Shown here one piece after another: positions 4,882-5,115 of a stretch of 5,115 nucleotides of DNA. The notes under the pieces are model-generated. The model had not been told where the DNA came from. It made no database searches and saw only the letters and a program-made list of their open reading frames with translations. Position 1 is the first letter of the stretch. Each line of letters starts with the position of its first letter. The stretch is taken from the NCBI GenBank assembly GCA_003140655.1, contig PLKR01000159.1, positions 473 to 5,587 of the forward strand, read 5' to 3'. A program made the position numbers and the translations under genes. Source of the DNA: Acidobacteriaceae bacterium (GTDB lineage Bacteria; Acidobacteriota; Terriglobia; Terriglobales; Acidobacteriaceae).

Positions 4882-5115
4882 CTATCGGGTCTCGGGTTTC
4901 CACTTGTTCAGGAACTCAAGCAACGCTTCCGGCGTGAGAGACCGTGCGTCCTCGAATTCGCCGTTCTTCTGGCTGACTACAAGCTTGCCGTCGCCCTCGA
5001 GCACTGCCAGCGCAGGAATGCCCTTGTCCAGCGGTACTTGAAATTCTTTGGCCAGTTCCGCATTCTTTTTTCCGTCCGGCCCAATATCCACATGCACCAC
5101 TTCGTAACCCGCCAT
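4882..5115 (-). CDS. Thioredoxin-like protein, C-terminal half (5' truncated at window edge)
   Basis: The visible 77 residues match the second half of a thioredoxin fold: strand YEVVHVDIG (4-12), a helix (KKNAELAKEF, 16-25), then KGIPALAVLEGDGKLV (31-46), where P34 is the expected cis-proline facing the active site, followed by a QKNGEFED segment and a last helix TPEALLEFLNKW. The ATG at the window edge is almost certainly an internal Met, because a full domain needs another 50-60 residues with the CxxC active site, which would lie outside the window. Whether the Cys pair and a signal peptide exist cannot be seen. It sits ten bases ahead of the permease gene on the same strand, so the two are probably co-transcribed. 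A link in function, for example redox care of cell-envelope proteins, is only a guess. Confidence 0.82.
   Translation of the reverse strand: MAGYEVVHVDIGPDGKKNAELAKEFQVPLDKGIPALAVLEGDGKLVVSQKNGEFEDARSLTPEALLEFLNKWKPETR

Noticed and set aside
4119..4937. 272-codon plus-strand ORF opposite the permease gene
   Set aside because: Composition is dominated by His, Gln and Arg with no membrane or domain pattern; it is the reverse-strand shadow of a clear six-helix permease.

Overview
This window looks like a bacterial chromosome segment with moderately high GC. Its gene content suggests Acidobacteriota: a secreted small protein of the 'GTWKLNEAKSKF' type, a HugZ-like/DUF2470 protein, a thioredoxin-like protein next to an ABC-2 permease, and several small lone proteins. 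That assignment rests on remembered family distribution and has not been tested by a search. There are no rRNA or tRNA genes, CRISPR arrays, transposases or integrases.

Layout: (1) 1-467 (+) is the 3' end of a HugZ-like FMN-binding split-barrel protein with a C-terminal DUF2470 domain. (2) A perfect 11-bp hairpin at 498-523 separates it from a convergent cold-shock protein gene at 551-754 (-). That gene has a candidate sigma-70 promoter at 874-879 and a leader of about 110 nt. (3) 973-1128 (-) is a 51-codon gene for an extremely acidic protein with a good ribosome binding site. (4) 1129-1566 has no confident gene, only one weak Cys-rich ORF on the minus strand. (5) 1567-2148 (+) is an M15-type (endolysin-like) peptidase without a signal peptide. 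(6) 2245-2472 (+) is a small, very basic, probably nucleic-acid-binding protein. (7) 2686-3051 (-) is a small protein with a two-CxxC zinc ribbon. (8) 3224-3685 (+) is a secreted small protein of unknown function behind a plausible sigma-70 promoter. (9) 3756-4871 (-) is an ABC-2 type permease directly behind 4882-5115 (-), the C-terminal half of a thioredoxin-like protein. These two form an operon that starts outside the window.

Most genes here are monocistronic housekeeping or small accessory genes on alternating strands. Only the thioredoxin-like/permease pair is a clear operon. I see no convincing multi-gene novel system. The best leads are the ultra-acidic micro-protein, the long structured csp leader, the signal-less M15 peptidase with a basic tail, and the two uncharacterised small proteins (basic and zinc-ribbon).
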